Below, piece by piece: positions 1 to 11,699 of a DNA stretch of 64,000 nt; positions within the stretch are counted from its first letter, which is position 1, and every line of letters starts with the position of its first letter. Below the pieces are notes generated by a model. That model was not told the DNA's origin. It saw only the letters and a list, made by a program, of their open reading frames with translations, and did no database searches. This DNA comes from Geosiphon pyriformis (Eukaryota; Glomeromycota; Glomeromycetes; Archaeosporales; Geosiphonaceae), in NCBI GenBank assembly GCA_016748015.1, contig JAAOMT010000176.1:395277-459276 (forward strand), written 5' to 3'. Both the position numbers and the translations under genes were made by a program.

Positions 1-49
1 AATAAAAAAATGTGAGAAAAATTTAGAGTTCTAAGATATTCATTAGTAC

Positions 50-840
50 CTTTGGTGCTCATTAATAAATTAACTGATTCTATAACATCTATGAATGCTT
101 CATTTTTTCTATATTTAATGTCGGATCGACGCCATCCAGTAGCACCAGTAGCCTGAATCGTAATTCTCGATGAAGCTTCTGCCTAAAGGGAAAGTCCAAA
201 ATGGTAACAGGGAAATTGAGAAAATCGCAGCTAACAGAATACAATGACAATCAATAATTTTACCAAAGCACGCTCCGTTTTGACTCCTTCAGTTGTGATA
301 TACATTTTCAAAGTGTCCGCCTCACTGTTTTGGGGGTACCCAAAATCTAACACCTCTAGAATAATCAGCGTCAGTTTTAAAGAAAATCCAAAAAGCAAAA
401 CACAAAAAGAGTGGGGAAGAACTTACCATCTAAAAGCTCGTAAATCAGTACAAAATTATTTTTGACCGACTCTTCATCAAACTTACCAAAATAACTTTTC
501 CCAATGTTCACTACCCGATAGCAAAACTCAAAAACTAAGGCTGCGTTTGCGTTACATTTTGTTACAGCAACAACATATAAGTTTTCGTGCCGTACATGAA
601 AAAAAGAGGTGGACCCAAGTGTAATTATTGGAGAGCGAACATCAGTATTTGAGATCACTTGGATTCGAAAGATGTCTGCAACTGATCGTCTGAGAACGCG
701 AACGCAAACGTAAACAATCAGAAAAGAAACTATTTGAGATGTAGATGTGGGTAGAAGAATACTAACTTCAAATCATGCCGATAAAGACGAGATATTAAAA
801 CCTCGCCCTTTTGATTGTAAATAAAAAATGCGCTAATCAT
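50..840 (-). CDS. apm4: AP-2 complex mu subunit (clathrin adaptor), 5' half, partial
   Basis: Medium subunit of the AP-2 adaptor, which links clathrin to cargo at the plasma membrane during endocytosis. Four exons are readable on the minus strand: 840-767 (start [20 protein letters not shown]), 689-427, 355-264 and 182-50, each joined by GT-AG introns with matching phases; the gene continues past the left edge. They encode about 187 of the usual 430-440 residues: the longin-type N-terminal domain (motifs [26 protein letters not shown]) and the start of the mu homology domain ([27 protein letters not shown]). GWRR and SVNLLMS favour AP-2 mu over AP-1 mu. The linker between the two domains is short ([16 protein letters not shown]). 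It lies downstream of the CDK9-type gene, same strand, about 700 bp apart. Exon limits are my reading of splice sites; family identity is very secure. Confidence 0.93.
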
Positions 841-1536
841 TGTTCTTAAAATCGAGCTTCAGAAAGACAAGAGGTAGGCAAGAATTTGAGGTCTGCCCAA
901 TACCACCAAACTTGTGCCATGGTTTGTTGATCTACAACCTTTATTGGCTAATTATTGGGGTTTATTCACAATATTAATTTACGATAATCGTCCTCTAGAT
1001 TTTTGATTATAATATACAGTGAGTGGTTGAAGGAGGTGCTATTTTTATAAGCTGCTTCCATTGTTAGGCAATTCTCGCAATGAATTCTAACAGTTTCACA
1101 GCAAGATGGTAAATTTGTAGTGCGAGAATCGCAGATCCCTTTGGCTTTCAAGTCTTTACTCCAAAAATCCCTGGTAAAAAGGGTACCCTGAGGATCGCTT
1201 TTGGCAGAATGTTGCCTTAGCAAAGCCGTTAAGATCCACGTATTCCCATTAATAAATAATTTAGAAAGAAATGAGAAGATCAATCTTACACATTGCTTCT
1301 AATAAAAAGTTTCAGGCTCATGAGTCCACTTGTGGTCGCACGAATGTAGATTTTCACATAGTGCGAAACACAAAACGTCTTGGTAGGCCCAATTAAAGTT
1401 AAAGAAAAAAGGTTACTCATCTAAAGGTTTATAGATTAAATGTTAGTTCTAATCGAATAGAAGAAAGAGAGAGATATATATATATATATAAAAACGTATA
1501 TTTTCAAAAAGCTTCTTGACCTCAATTAGAAAATTA
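841..1536. other. Intergenic region between AP-2 mu and CDK9/Bur1
   Basis: Holds the 3' flank of the kinase gene and the promoter of the adaptor gene. A (TA)n run lies at 1472-1491. A 105-codon minus-strand open frame (1283-966) has fairly balanced codon composition and is followed by an AATAAA (on the minus strand, about 968), but I recognise no protein family in it and its start is uncertain. It may be a small gene, a leader exon or chance. Confidence 0.5.
943..957 (-). promoter_or_regulatory. Paired CCAAT boxes upstream of the AP-2 mu start
   Basis: On the coding strand two CCAAT pentamers (957-953 and 947-943) lie ten bases apart, about 100-120 nt upstream of the ATG at 840. CCAAT boxes bound by the HAP/NF-Y complex are typical of fungal promoters at this distance. 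The position is seen; the function is inferred. Confidence 0.4.
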
Positions 1537-3977
1537 TTACCGAGGAGGATTTGTCTCGGTTGACGGTCCTGCAGAAGGTCTTTCAGGGAGAGTATGGCGC
1601 TGACGATTATTTTTCCGGGAACCATTACGATCTCCGTTTCTAACACGATCTCGATCACGCGAGCGATTTCGCTTTTGGGTGTTTCGTTCTCTACGAGGCC
1701 GAGAATTTTCGGTTCCTGATTCAACACGAGAAGATCTACGACCATCCTCTTGTTGAGCTATTTTTTTATACTTCCTAAGATCGTATTCATGAGAATCTTC
1801 ATATGCTGGGAGACTAGAAAAATTTAAGCTTTTACTCATTTGAAACTGCAATTAAAACAGCGTAGTTTGAGAAAACTTACTCTTTCGGGTCCGAGGGCAA
1901 TGGGTCAGTCCAAAAGTAGTCATCATCAAGGGCGCTAAATGCGGTCAATCGATTGGATGGATTCAAGACTAATAACTGATCTAATAATTTTGCAGCCTTC
2001 GTTCCATAACTTTAAATCATCGATGCAACTAATATTAGTGAGATTCAGATATAGTGTACAGTATTATTCGTTAAAATTTTTAACATACCTATCATATTCT
2101 GACCTGACAACTCTTTGATAATTACCCGGTGCCTTTACGTCTTTAGACAAAGGGAGTTCTTTCCAATTTGGCCAGGATTCTTCGGTTGGGGAGCCACAAA
2201 GTTGAAATATGATTTCCAATTGGTCGAAATCCGATCGTCCCGGAAGAATAGGTTTTCCTTTTAACATTTCTGCAAAAACACATCTAAAAACCAATAAAAT
2301 GAAGCCGAGCAGAAAATTGCAATGAATTGGTAGAGATTTGCAGAGAAAATGAAGACAGAAAAGCAGATTCAATACCCGACTGCCCACATGTCGATGGCCG
2401 TAGTGTATCTTTTTTCGCCAAGTAAAAGTTCGGGTGGTCGATACCAGCGGGTTACAACACAGCCGGTTAATGATTTATCTTGCATTGGTCGAGATAGACC
2501 GAAATCTGCTATTTTTAAGATTCCTTGATTGTTTATTAACAAATTGGCGGCTAATTAAGAAAAATAAGGCTAAGTGAATGTTATAAATCTTAATTTTAAA
2601 GAACATAGGCAATAGGTTCCGAATACTAAATACCTTTCATGTCCCTGTGCAAAATTCGGTTTTGATGGAGATAAAAAGTACCTTCCAAAAGTTGTTTAAG
2701 ATAGCATTTGATTTGAGCTTCACTGAATTGAACGTTAGGATTTTCTAATAGACCTGCGAGGTCATGATCCATGTATGGAAAAACCATGTATATTGAAGGT
2801 GACACTTCGGCGTCGGTGGCTAGCAAAGAAGCCTCATTAGATAAATTTATAAGGGGTTTGAGCTTGAAAATATTTTTAAAAAGAATAAAAATTTACACTC
2901 GCTGTATCGGATAGCAAGATCATTTAGGCTAATGACATTTGCGTGATTAAGTTGTCGTAAAATTTTTATTTCGCGTATTGCAGTTATTGGAATTCCCTCT
3001 TTTTCGTTATGCATTATGATTCTTTTGAGAGCCACGACATTCCCGGTCACATTATGCATACCTTTATGAACCTCACTTTTGAATTGATACGTCAAAACCG
3101 ATGATAATTATATAGATTAATAAAAAATCAGGCACTTAGCGGGAAAATTTCGGAATTATTAAGGGCTTCAGTACCCAAAGGTCCCTTCCCCAAGCTTATT
3201 GAGTATTGTGTAATCGGTAATTGATGAACATCCAGCAAAAGGATGATCCCTGCCTTGCAAAAACGAGTCACATTCATGTTTAGCGTAGACCGAAGTGTAA
3301 AAAGAACACCCTCCAAATACTCACGGATATTCATGATGTTCTAGTGGGAATGGCTCTATATCAGGACGCGGAGTAGAAGGTGCGTATGGAGAGGGGGATC
3401 CAGATGAAGGATAGCCGCCATTTTGTTCTGGACCAATCGGTGAATAGGATGAGGATTGGAAACGATTATCTCCATTTATTCTTGGAGTCACAGGTTGAGA
3501 GGGCGGACTCAAATGTTGATCAGGTGAATTCGATGAATCAGATAACTTTGCATCATAAATATTAATTGGGGAAAAAGAAGAGGGCGAAAGATTGACCCTA
3601 CTTGCTGCAGCTGGAGTGGAATGAGGTTGAGGTGTGGTGGAGCTATTGTATCCATCTTGTATTGGACTGTGAAAGCGATAAGGGCTTTCAGGCCTCGACT
3701 CTTCAATAACATCTTGCATTTCCTCTTGAATTTCTTCTGGCTCTTGCTGAAAGTCTAATTGTTCGTCAAATTCAGAATTGACCACTTCTGGGGCTGAACC
3801 ATAATCGTCCTCCCCCTCTTTCCCTGCTTGTAATGATAGTTCGTTTTCAATCATATTACTTTCGGCTTCTGCTTGTGTTTCAGTTTCAACTGTAGGGTTT
3901 AAATCGAGCTCTATATTTCCTGTTCCATCTTCCAAATCGTTTTCGGCGTAAATTGGTGGGGTAAGTTCGTCGTCCAT
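1537..3977 (-). CDS. BUR1: CDK9/Bur1-type cyclin-dependent kinase (P-TEFb kinase)
   Basis: Nuclear kinase that, with a cyclin T/Bur2 partner, phosphorylates the RNA polymerase II C-terminal domain and elongation factors. Eight exons on the minus strand: 3977-3325, 3249-3175, 3075-2897, 2819-2634, 2550-2376, 2283-2089, 2009-1881, 1813-1537. All introns are GT-AG (67-99 nt) and the sum is 1869 nt, an exact 622 codons plus TAA. Residues 1-217 are an acidic, then Ser/Pro-rich, extension. The kinase domain follows: [20 protein letters not shown] (P-loop from 238), Lys260, PITAIRE (272-278, a PITALRE variant), HRDMKAANLL (360-369), DFG (380-382), T-loop [10 protein letters not shown] with Thr398. 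After [20 protein letters not shown] comes an Arg-rich, RS-like tail. For the last exon I chose acceptor 1814 because it restores the family junction PKDLPAYE; an upstream AG (1835) would add seven residues. The long N-terminal extension is unusual for the family. Confidence 0.93.
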
Positions 3978-4648
3978 AATTTAGAAAAAAGAACAAAACT
4001 CGATTGTGGATATTTGGTTTCAAATAATTCTTGTGAATTTTTGTTGATCTCTGATGAAGTTCCAATAACAGATAGAATTGAACTGTATATCACAAATATT
4101 TAAATATCACAATTTCCAAAATGCTTAAAGAACTGCATCTTTAATTAATGTTGTAATTATAAGTACACTAAAAAACTATATTTTTTATTGAAATTTGTTT
4201 TAAAATTAATTATATTTCCTTAATCAAAAAATTATTATATTTAATTATTGAAAAATTGAAAAATATTATTTTAATAAAAAATTAAAATAATAAAGTTTTT
4301 TTAAATTAAAATTTTTTTATTTTATATAAAATAAATTACTTGTTTATTTATTTATTTCTTAATTATTATTAATTATTTAATAAATAATTATATTATTTTA
4401 CTTTAAAAAATTCAAATAAATAAAAAAATTATATTATTAATTTGTATTTAAAATTTAATTTTTATAAATATTTTAATTTAAAGTTTTTTAAAAAGTTTAA
4501 TATTAATAAAAATTAAACAAAATTTGATTTTTTTCATTTTTAAATTTTTATAATTCAATTAAAATAAAAAATTAAATATTTTTTTATTATTTTTAATAAT
4601 TTTAATATTAAAAAAAATCTTTTTAAAAATAAAAACAATTATTTAGAA
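3978..4648. other. Upstream region of the CDK9 gene, passing into an AT desert
   Basis: The first ~150 bp have ordinary composition and should contain the kinase promoter, but I see no clear box. From about 4140 to 4640 the sequence is almost pure A+T with TTAA/TTTAAA runs and no coding signal. Confidence 0.6.
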
Positions 4649-5540
4649 TGTTAGTACAAATAACAAACTTATAATTTGGTCCTTAATAGCTTAATGCTAT
4701 TAATAATTTCTGAAGATTTTTGTGATCTGAAAGTTTTGGTTGAGTTTTTTGTATAATAAACAGAGATTCAATAATTGTTTTAGTACTCTCTTAGAAACTT
4801 ATTCTGTGAATTTTTTTTTTAGCATGGTGACTAGTTTATTTTAATAGTTGTGTTCTTCTGATAAGCTATTTTTAAATTTTTATCCTTGTTTTACAGGTTT
4901 TTTATCAGGCTATCTTTAATATTAATAACTCAGTACTTAATCTCTTTAATCAGTTTAATAAACAACAAAAAATAAAGCAAAAAAAATAAAAATAAAAATA
5001 AAAAAAACAAAAAAAAACAAAAAATTAATATCCTATCAATAGCCATAATTAAGAATTATTGGTCTAGTATAATTAAGTATTGAATTCTATCAATATAAAG
5101 TATTAATAGAATAAAAATAATGAATATTTTTTAATTAGACAATAATAATATAGATTCAAGTAATAATTGGTATTTTATTAATATGTAATTGATTCTATTT
5201 TAAATTATAAAAAACTATCTTTTGAAAGAAAGGATATTGAATAGTTAATTAATTATTGAGATTGATTTTGAATTGAATTCTGTTTTTTTCTGCTTTTAAT
5301 ACTCTTACTATATATATATAATTAATGTTATATAAGATTCCTTGAATTTCTTGAATTCTTTTAATTCTTCTAATCAAAAATCTTGAAATTCCTAGAATTT
5401 TGTAATTTCTTGAGAAAAATCCTGAAATTTCTGGAATTTTGCAATTTCTTAAGAGAAATTCTGAAATTTTTTTTTACTATGCCTATTTTTAATTGGCTAA
5501 TTTATATTTCTATGAAATTTTCAAATTTTTTTGAGTAACA
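4649..5540 (-). repeat. Solo LTR, family A (reverse orientation), decayed
   Basis: Matches the reverse complement of the element 1/2 LTRs along its length: the CATAACTTGGTGC-like start, the GGTTGAGTTTTTTGTATAAT block, the A-rich AAAAATAAAG tract, the ATCAATAGCCATAATTAAGA block, the TATATATATA box and the GAATTT/AAATTCC repeats. It ends in GAGTAACA. The first ~20 bases are altered and the 4-base flanks (agaa / acag) do not match, so the left edge may have been rearranged. Confidence 0.75.
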
Positions 5541-5819
5541 ACAGCATTTTTTTAAAGTATTTTTTCTAAGTATTAAAGCCATAAAACAGTTTTTAATTGT
5601 TAAAAAAAAATTTTGGCTTTAAATAAAAGTTTTTTTTAATTTTAAAATTTTTTTAAATATTTAATTAAAATTAAAATTAATATAATTTTGGCTTTAAATA
5701 AAAATTTTTTGAGTAAATAATTTTTATTTTGATATTTAATAAAACATTTAAAATTAAATAATTTCTTTTTTTTCTATATTTAAATTTACTAAAAAAAATT
5801 AATTTATTAAAAAAATTTT

Positions 5820-6573
5820 TTTAACTATTTAGTACAATAAATTCAAACTATTTTTGCTCAATTATAAAACTACTATTGCCTATAATATTGTTGTTATAAA
5901 GAAATCTATTGGAAATTTTGGCTCTAATATTGTTAATAAACCTATTCTATCAAAAAAAAAAGAAAAAGTGGTGTTTTAGAAAATAATATCAATGACAAAA
6001 AAGTTTTTACTAAAAAATTGAGTAACTGCTTTTGGAATTTAAATACTGATAATACTATAAAGTCTAATAATATTGACATAAAAAAAAGTATTTAGTAAAA
6101 AAAATGCTTTTGAAAAGGAAAATTCTAATTAAACACCAAAAGATTTATAAATAAAAACCAAAAAAGATTTAAAGAAGTTATTAAGAAAAATCAATTTTTT
6201 TAAGTAATAATAACAATGATGTTTTATTGGATGCTTTACTAATTTTTTTTTTCACTTTTAAAAAATTTAGTAAGTGTTTTTGTTAGAAAATCATTTATTT
6301 TAAATATTGGCTTAGATAAGATAGTTAAAAAGTTTTCTCAAAAAAAGCTTATAGTAATTAAGAAGTTATTTTTAGAAATCAATTGTTTTAAAAGAACTTT
6401 AACTCTCTTAAAGTTTGTTGAAATTATCAGAATGATATTTATTTTGAAATCAAGTCTGACACAAGTTTTTGAAAAAATTAGAAGTGCAAAAATTTTAATA
6501 AATACCAATATCAAAAAATCTACTAAATAATTAAATTAAACTACAATAATAAAAAAAATTTCAGTTGGTATAT
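5820..6573 (+). pseudogene. LINE A ORF1, N-terminal part (decayed)
   Basis: Lys/Asn-rich, frame-broken remnant of the LINE nucleic-acid-binding ORF1. The block around 6290-6400 reads SFILNIGLDKIVKKFSQKKL, a conserved ORF1 stretch of these fungal LINEs. It is cut at 6573 by a solo LTR and continues at 7510. Stops are frequent; no function is expected. Confidence 0.7.
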
Positions 6574-7509
6574 TGTTACTAATAGAATTTTAGTCATTAA
6601 ATTAGCATAAAATTACTTTATTAATAATTAGCATATATTAATATTATTTTAATTATCACTTATTATATTAATCAAATTATTGAATATTACTATTTAATTA
6701 ATAATCCAATTTGTATAATAAAAATTAGAATAATTAAATAACACAAGAATCCAAACTTTGTAAAATTTAAAAATTTGCAAAATATCTTAATAATTTACCA
6801 AAATTAGTCATAATTTGTAAAAACAATTTATAGTTTATCAAAATATATCTTTAGTTTATCAAAATGATAGCAAAAAGAAAAGTTCAAGTTCATAAATTAG
6901 TATTATAACAAGTTATATAAAAGAAAAACTTTTCTCTTTAAGAAAATATATCTTACTTAAAATTATTTTATTTTTAATATATATTTATTATTATCATTCA
7001 AATAAAAACATATTTTAAAAAAACAATTTTCTAATCATTTGTACTTAAAATTTCTCAAAATTCAATTAATATTTTGAAATTAATTAGCTACCAATTTTAA
7101 TAATCTATTAATGATACCAGACTTAAATAAAAAATGATTCTCTTGATAAAATCTTTTTTTTTTTACAATTTTTTTATTTTATTTTATTTTTTTATTATAA
7201 TTATTAAAATAGTCTACAAATAAAATTTCTGTAGAAGAATTGACTTTTATTGCAAAGTAACTACATATTTTAATAAGCCTTCAAATAAGCAATTTTTGAA
7301 AAAAAGTTGATATTTACTACAATATAATTATATAAAATAACTGGCATAAAATTGGTTATTTTATTTATAAGTTCAGTAGTTCAAATTATAAAAGATAATT
7401 TAAAAATAAATTCAGTTATTGAAGGTTTAACTATTTTCAAAAAATATAAACTTACAACAAATAAATATTAATAGCATTCAAAAAAAAAGACTTAAAACCT
7501 CCAATAACA
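6574..7509 (+). repeat. Solo LTR, family B
   Basis: 936 bp, TGTTACTAAT...CAATAACA, aligning along its whole length with the reverse complement of the element 3 LTRs (blocks TTAATAATCCAATTTGT, TTTACCAAAAT, CTGTAGAAGAATTGACTTT). It sits in LINE A ORF1. Flanks atat (6570-6573) and acat (7510-7513) fit a 4 bp target duplication with one transition. No internal region remains, as expected after LTR-LTR recombination. Confidence 0.85.
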
Positions 7510-7989
7510 ACATTAACCAAAACTGTGCATACAGCACTGTTTGGATTTGGATTAATTAAGTTAATTAAAATGCAATTGGTAGGAATATGACAAAAAGCTG
7601 TAGTGAAATTTAACCAATCTGATCAGATTAATTTGATTACAACAAAATAGTTTATTCTAATTGAAAAGAATACTATACAAATTGCCAAAACAGATAAAAA
7701 CAAAAAATATTGGAATATAAGAGACAATTACAAAACATTGTTTTATACTCTTTTAGTAAAAACAAATACTTATAATATCTGGAATTTCATTGAATTAATT
7801 GGTAAGAAAACATGTATTATTAATTATTATTTAGTTATATATGTTAAGACCAGATATATAGTTATTTGTTTTGATTTTTCTGAATCATTGAATGCTATTA
7901 TGAAAATTACATCAATGCTAAAAGACATCAATCTATACTAGTCTCATTTAAACTTTGCTAAATGTATAAAATATAAAAACTTAGACCAT
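7510..7989 (+). pseudogene. LINE A ORF1, RNA-binding domain and zinc knuckle (decayed)
   Basis: Continuation of ORF1 after the solo LTR. Readable blocks include GLIKLIKMQLVGI, RDNYKTLFYTLLVKTN and a long clean stretch 7738-7938 (GKKTCIINYYLVIYVKTRYI). It ends in a degraded zinc knuckle, AKCIKYKNLDH, just before the next LTR. The order matches an RRM-like domain followed by a CCHC knuckle in ORF1 proteins. Confidence 0.7.
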
Positions 7990-8887
7990 TGTTACAGATG
8001 ATTATTTGGGGTCTTAAATCAAATAACAAATCCATAACTTGGTGTTCAATGGATATAATAATGTTGGTAATTTCTGAAAGTGTGTTTTTCTGAAGGTTTT
8101 GGTTGAGTTTTTTGTATAATAGACAGAAATTTAATTGATAGTTTTATTCATAGCTTTCCAAAACTGCAGTTTCGTCAATTTTTTTTTCAGTGTAATGACC
8201 AGTAATCTTCCTAGTAAGATATTCTCAATTTCGAGTGTCTATCCTTATTCCTGGGTCTTTTACCAGTGCTATATCCTGACATTAATACCTCTGCATATAA
8301 ATTTTTTTAATCAAGTTTAACAAACAACAAAAAAAATAAAGCAAGAAAAAAAAATAAAAAAAATAAAAAAAAATAAGCCAAGGCAATTTGCATATTAGTA
8401 TTCCATCAATAGTCATGATCAAGAGCTATTGTTCTAGTGTAGTTAAGTATTAATTACTATCAACACTTTATGTTGATAGTAAAGAGTAGATTGAGATAAT
8501 GAATAATTATTTATTGATATTTGTAAATGGAATGTTACTTAAATCAAATCTAAACTGAGAGATCTCTAAGTCTAATTAACTCTGAGAGTTCTGTTAACTC
8601 AGAGTCTTCTTGACTAATTTTCTAGCTTTTAATACTACTGCTATATATACATAAATTTTATTGTACAAGATTTCTTGAATTCTTCAATTCTCTAGCCAGA
8701 AATCCTGCAATTTTTTTGAGAGGAATTCTAAAATTCTGGAATTCTGCAATTTCTTGTATGAAAATCCTGAAATTCCTGGAATTCTGCAATTTCTCTGAGA
8801 AGAATTCTAGAATTCTACTTTTACTACATTTATTCTAATTGGCTAATTTATGTACTAATATTTAATTCCTATATTCTATGAGTAATA
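7990..8887 (-). repeat. Solo LTR, family A (reverse orientation)
   Basis: 898 bp from TGTTACAGATGATTATTTGG to TATGAGTAATA, the reverse complement of the element 1/2 LTRs including the GAATTCC/GGAATTC repeat zone (8680-8815) and the TATATATA box at about 8642. Flanks ccat (7986-7989) and ctat (8888-8891) are a 4 bp target duplication with one C-to-T change. It interrupts the LINE A ORF1. Confidence 0.88.
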
Positions 8888-9500
8888 CTATATATCTTTA
8901 AACTGTGCTATAAATAAAAATGTTTTTTCTGGTAAATTATTTTATAGAGTGTTTTCTAAAGTAAATAAAAGCAGACTGGCTGCTATTTATGCCAAGTAAT
9001 CAACTTTTATAGCTTGTTTAGTGTTTTTTGGTGGTGTTTTTTGGACAAAAATTGTTAATAAGTCTTTATTTTCTTCTCTTTTAATGCAAAATAGTTCTTT
9101 AAGTCTTGGCTTATCTTTGAAGATAAAGCTTTTTCCACTTGTTTTAAAAGAAGTGAATAACAGATTTGCTACTTTTAAATACAGTCTCATTAGTCTTATA
9201 AAGCAAGTTGATAAGCTGGCTAAAAAGTTGAATACACTTGAACTAATGTTTCCCAATCTAGTTTTGGATGTTAGTCATTGGTAATTTTATTATTACAGAA
9301 TTAAAGAGCAGATATAGTAATAAGTAAAGATTTAAGTATAATTATTAATAGTAAAACTATTATAAAAGTGATATTTTTAGATCAGTCAATAATTTCTAAG
9401 TTGAAAAACAGTTTGCAAAGTTTTTCAAATACAGTTCTAAATTTTTTAGCCAGAGCAAATAATATTGGTTTAGATTTGAGATTACATTTTTTTTAATGAC
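8888..9500 (+). pseudogene. LINE A ORF1, C-terminal part
   Basis: After the solo LTR the LINE ORF1 resumes. 9021-9284 is an unbroken 87-codon stretch with the Leu/Lys heptad-like segment SLIKQVDKLAKKLNTLELM, and a further segment near 9380-9480 reads DQSIISKLENSLQSLSNTVL. The LINE B counterpart lies at 63459-63721. Both segments look able to form coiled coils, as is usual for LINE ORF1. A long reverse-strand frame overlaps 8987-9256 but is a shadow. Confidence 0.65.
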
Positions 9501-10330
9501 CAATTTTGTTTAAAAAATTGTTATATACAATATTTAAGATATCAATGTTTTTACTAAGCAGAAAAATATTATTTATTAACATAAAAGTACTGAATATTTG
9601 ATTTTAATTGTCATAAAAACTAAGTTAAGATCTAATTGCAGGTCTTAAATAATAAACAAATTTAATAGAATTCGGGTTTTTGTTTTAAGACTAGATAAGA
9701 ACTTTTTAAGTACTAATATAACAATAATTATGAATGTTTTTTTGGCTTATTATGTGGCCAAAATTAAAAAAATTCTGGACTATTTGATCTTAGTTCAACT
9801 ACTTTTTAAGAATAAGTTTTTGGTTATAGTTTTGGGTTTGTATATATGTGCTTCTATGGCAGCACAAGTTAAACAAATAATAAAAATAAATACAATTGTT
9901 GCTGAGATTATGATTTTTAGTTCTTTCATAATTGTTGGTAGAAATTTCAATAAAAATAGTTTTGGTAAGAATTTAAGCTCTAAGTTGTGTTCAAGTTTGG
10001 ATCTAATTAATGTTTTTAAGAATTAGTTTTTGCTTAAGATGCTTATATAGAACAATTTAAGAGAGGCTGCAAAAATTATTGACTATTTATTTATAAGTGA
10101 AAATTTTTTATTTTCAATGACTAAACAGATAGTTGTTAATATTTTTAAGTTCTTTGACATAGACCACAAAGCTGTCTTGGTTTTGATTAGACTAGATAGT
10201 CTATTGAATATACAAATAGACATTATTTGGAAGCTGGATAACAAAAATGATTAGATGTTTAAAATTAAAGATGTAAATAACTTTAAGTGAATTGGCTTTA
10301 AGAATCACTTGTTATCTTTATTTTTTTGAT
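9500..10330 (+). pseudogene. LINE A APE-type endonuclease domain (decayed)
   Basis: N-terminal domain of the LINE ORF2, which nicks target DNA. Clean block 9730-10023 contains LFKNKFLVIVLGLYICASMA and FIIVGRNFNKN, the counterpart of LFKNKFLVSILGLYAGASLV and FVILGGDFNED in LINE B. The catalytic GGDFN motif has become GRNFN, so the domain is dead even where open. Downstream the linker leads to the LTR at 10790. Confidence 0.75.
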
Positions 10331-10789
10331 AAAAAATAAATTTATTAATGCCAATAACAGTGGTAATTTAAATATAATATAAGAAATTTTACAGAATATA
10401 ATATTAAATTTGGCAGAAGGAATGTTTTTTAAGCAATAATACAATAAAGCAAAGTGCTTCTTTAATAAACAATTATTAAAATTTTATAAGTTAAAATTAT
10501 TAATTGCCAAGTTTGTTAAAGCTTTTAGTATTGAAGACAATATACAATTTGATTATTTTCTATAAGTCTGGCTAATTACTAATTATGAAAAAGTCTTGAA
10601 AATCCAAAGCTTGATTTAGGATAGTGTAAAATTAAATAACATTTTTTGTAGCTTTTCAAGGATCAAAAAAAGGTATCACAAATTTAAGTTATATAAATTA
10701 AGGATTACTAAAACTGCAGTCATCAATGTTGTAATAGAAAAAAAAATGGAAAATTTCTGTTTAAATAAGAGCCAAATAATTAAGAGCAT

Positions 10790-11652
10790 TGTTACTCATA
10801 AAATATAAGAAGTATATTAGCATATAAATTAGCCAATCAGAAGTAGCTGTAGTAAATGTGGAATTCCAAGATTTTTCTCAGGAGAAATTGCAGGATTCCA
10901 GGAATTTCAGGATTCTTGTACAAGAAATCACAGGATTTCAGAATTCCAGAATTCTTCTCAAAAGAAATTGCAGAATTTCAGAAATTCCAGGATTCCTGGT
11001 GTGAAGAATTAAGGAATTGAGGAATCTCAATTATGTATATATAGTAGTAGCATTAGAAATAAAAAAGACAGACCTCTCTGTTTAGATTTAAATCTAAGCA
11101 ATCTTCTACATCACAAATATCAATAAATAATTATTTACTATCTCCAATTTCACTCTTCATTATCAACACTTCATGTTAATAGCAATTAATACTTAATTAC
11201 ATTGAAACAATAGCTCTTGATCATGGCTATTTACAGGATACTAACTTGTATACTGTCTTGGCTTATTTCTTTATTTTCTTTTATTTTCTTTTTTTTATTT
11301 ATTTTTTTTATTTGATTTTATTGTTGTGCACTAATTGATTAAAGAAAATAATGTGCAGAGTTACTGACATTAAAGTAACTAGTAAAAAACCCAGGAATAA
11401 GAGTAGAACACTCAATTGAGGATAACTTATCAGGGAGAATACTGGCCATTACGCTGAAAAAAAAATTAACAAAACTGTGGTTTCAGAAAGCTACAGATAA
11501 ACACTATTGAATCTTTGTTTATTATACAAAGGACTCAACCAAAACCTTTAGATACAAACAACCTTCAGATAAAATTACCAATCAGAACATTAATTAAGCA
11601 CCAAGTTATGGGTTTGTTATTTGCTTTAAGACCCAAATAATCACCTGTAACA
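10790..11652 (+). repeat. 5' LTR of element 2 (family A)
   Basis: TGTTACTCATAAAATATAAG...ATCACCTGTAACA, 863 bp with perfect 6 bp terminal inverted repeats TGTTAC/GTAACA. U3 carries a run of GGAATTCCAG/GGATTCC-type repeats at 10856-11020, followed by a TATATATA box at 11036-11042 and a T-rich tract near 11267-11320. Confidence 0.92.
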
Positions 11653-11654
11653 TT

Positions 11655-11690
11655 TGGTGCTTCCTATGAAGTACAATTCTATAGAGAACC
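11655..11690 (+). promoter_or_regulatory. Primer binding site region and leader hairpin of element 2
   Basis: Two bases after the LTR end, TGGTGCTTCCTATGAAG follows: the TGG start expected of a site pairing with a tRNA 3' CCA end. It runs into an imperfect hairpin, CTATGAA (11664-11670) with TTCTATAG (11677-11684), one base bulged. Element 1 has the same hairpin at the same place. The tRNA is not identified. Confidence 0.55.
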
Positions 11691-11699
11691 AGCACCAAC

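Noticed and set aside
1835-1851. Alternative last-exon acceptors for the CDK9 gene (CAG at 1846 or AG at 1835)
   Set aside because: CAG 1846 gives an immediate TGA stop; AG 1835 leaves a 46 nt intron and adds non-family residues. AG 1814 restores DPKDLPAYE.
8987-9256. Minus-strand open frame of 89 codons
   Set aside because: Shadow of the LINE A ORF1 on the plus strand, which aligns with the known family.
10856-11020. CRISPR-like array in the GGAATTCC repeats
   Set aside because: Units are degenerate, directly tandem, without unique spacers, and sit in LTR U3 of a eukaryotic element.
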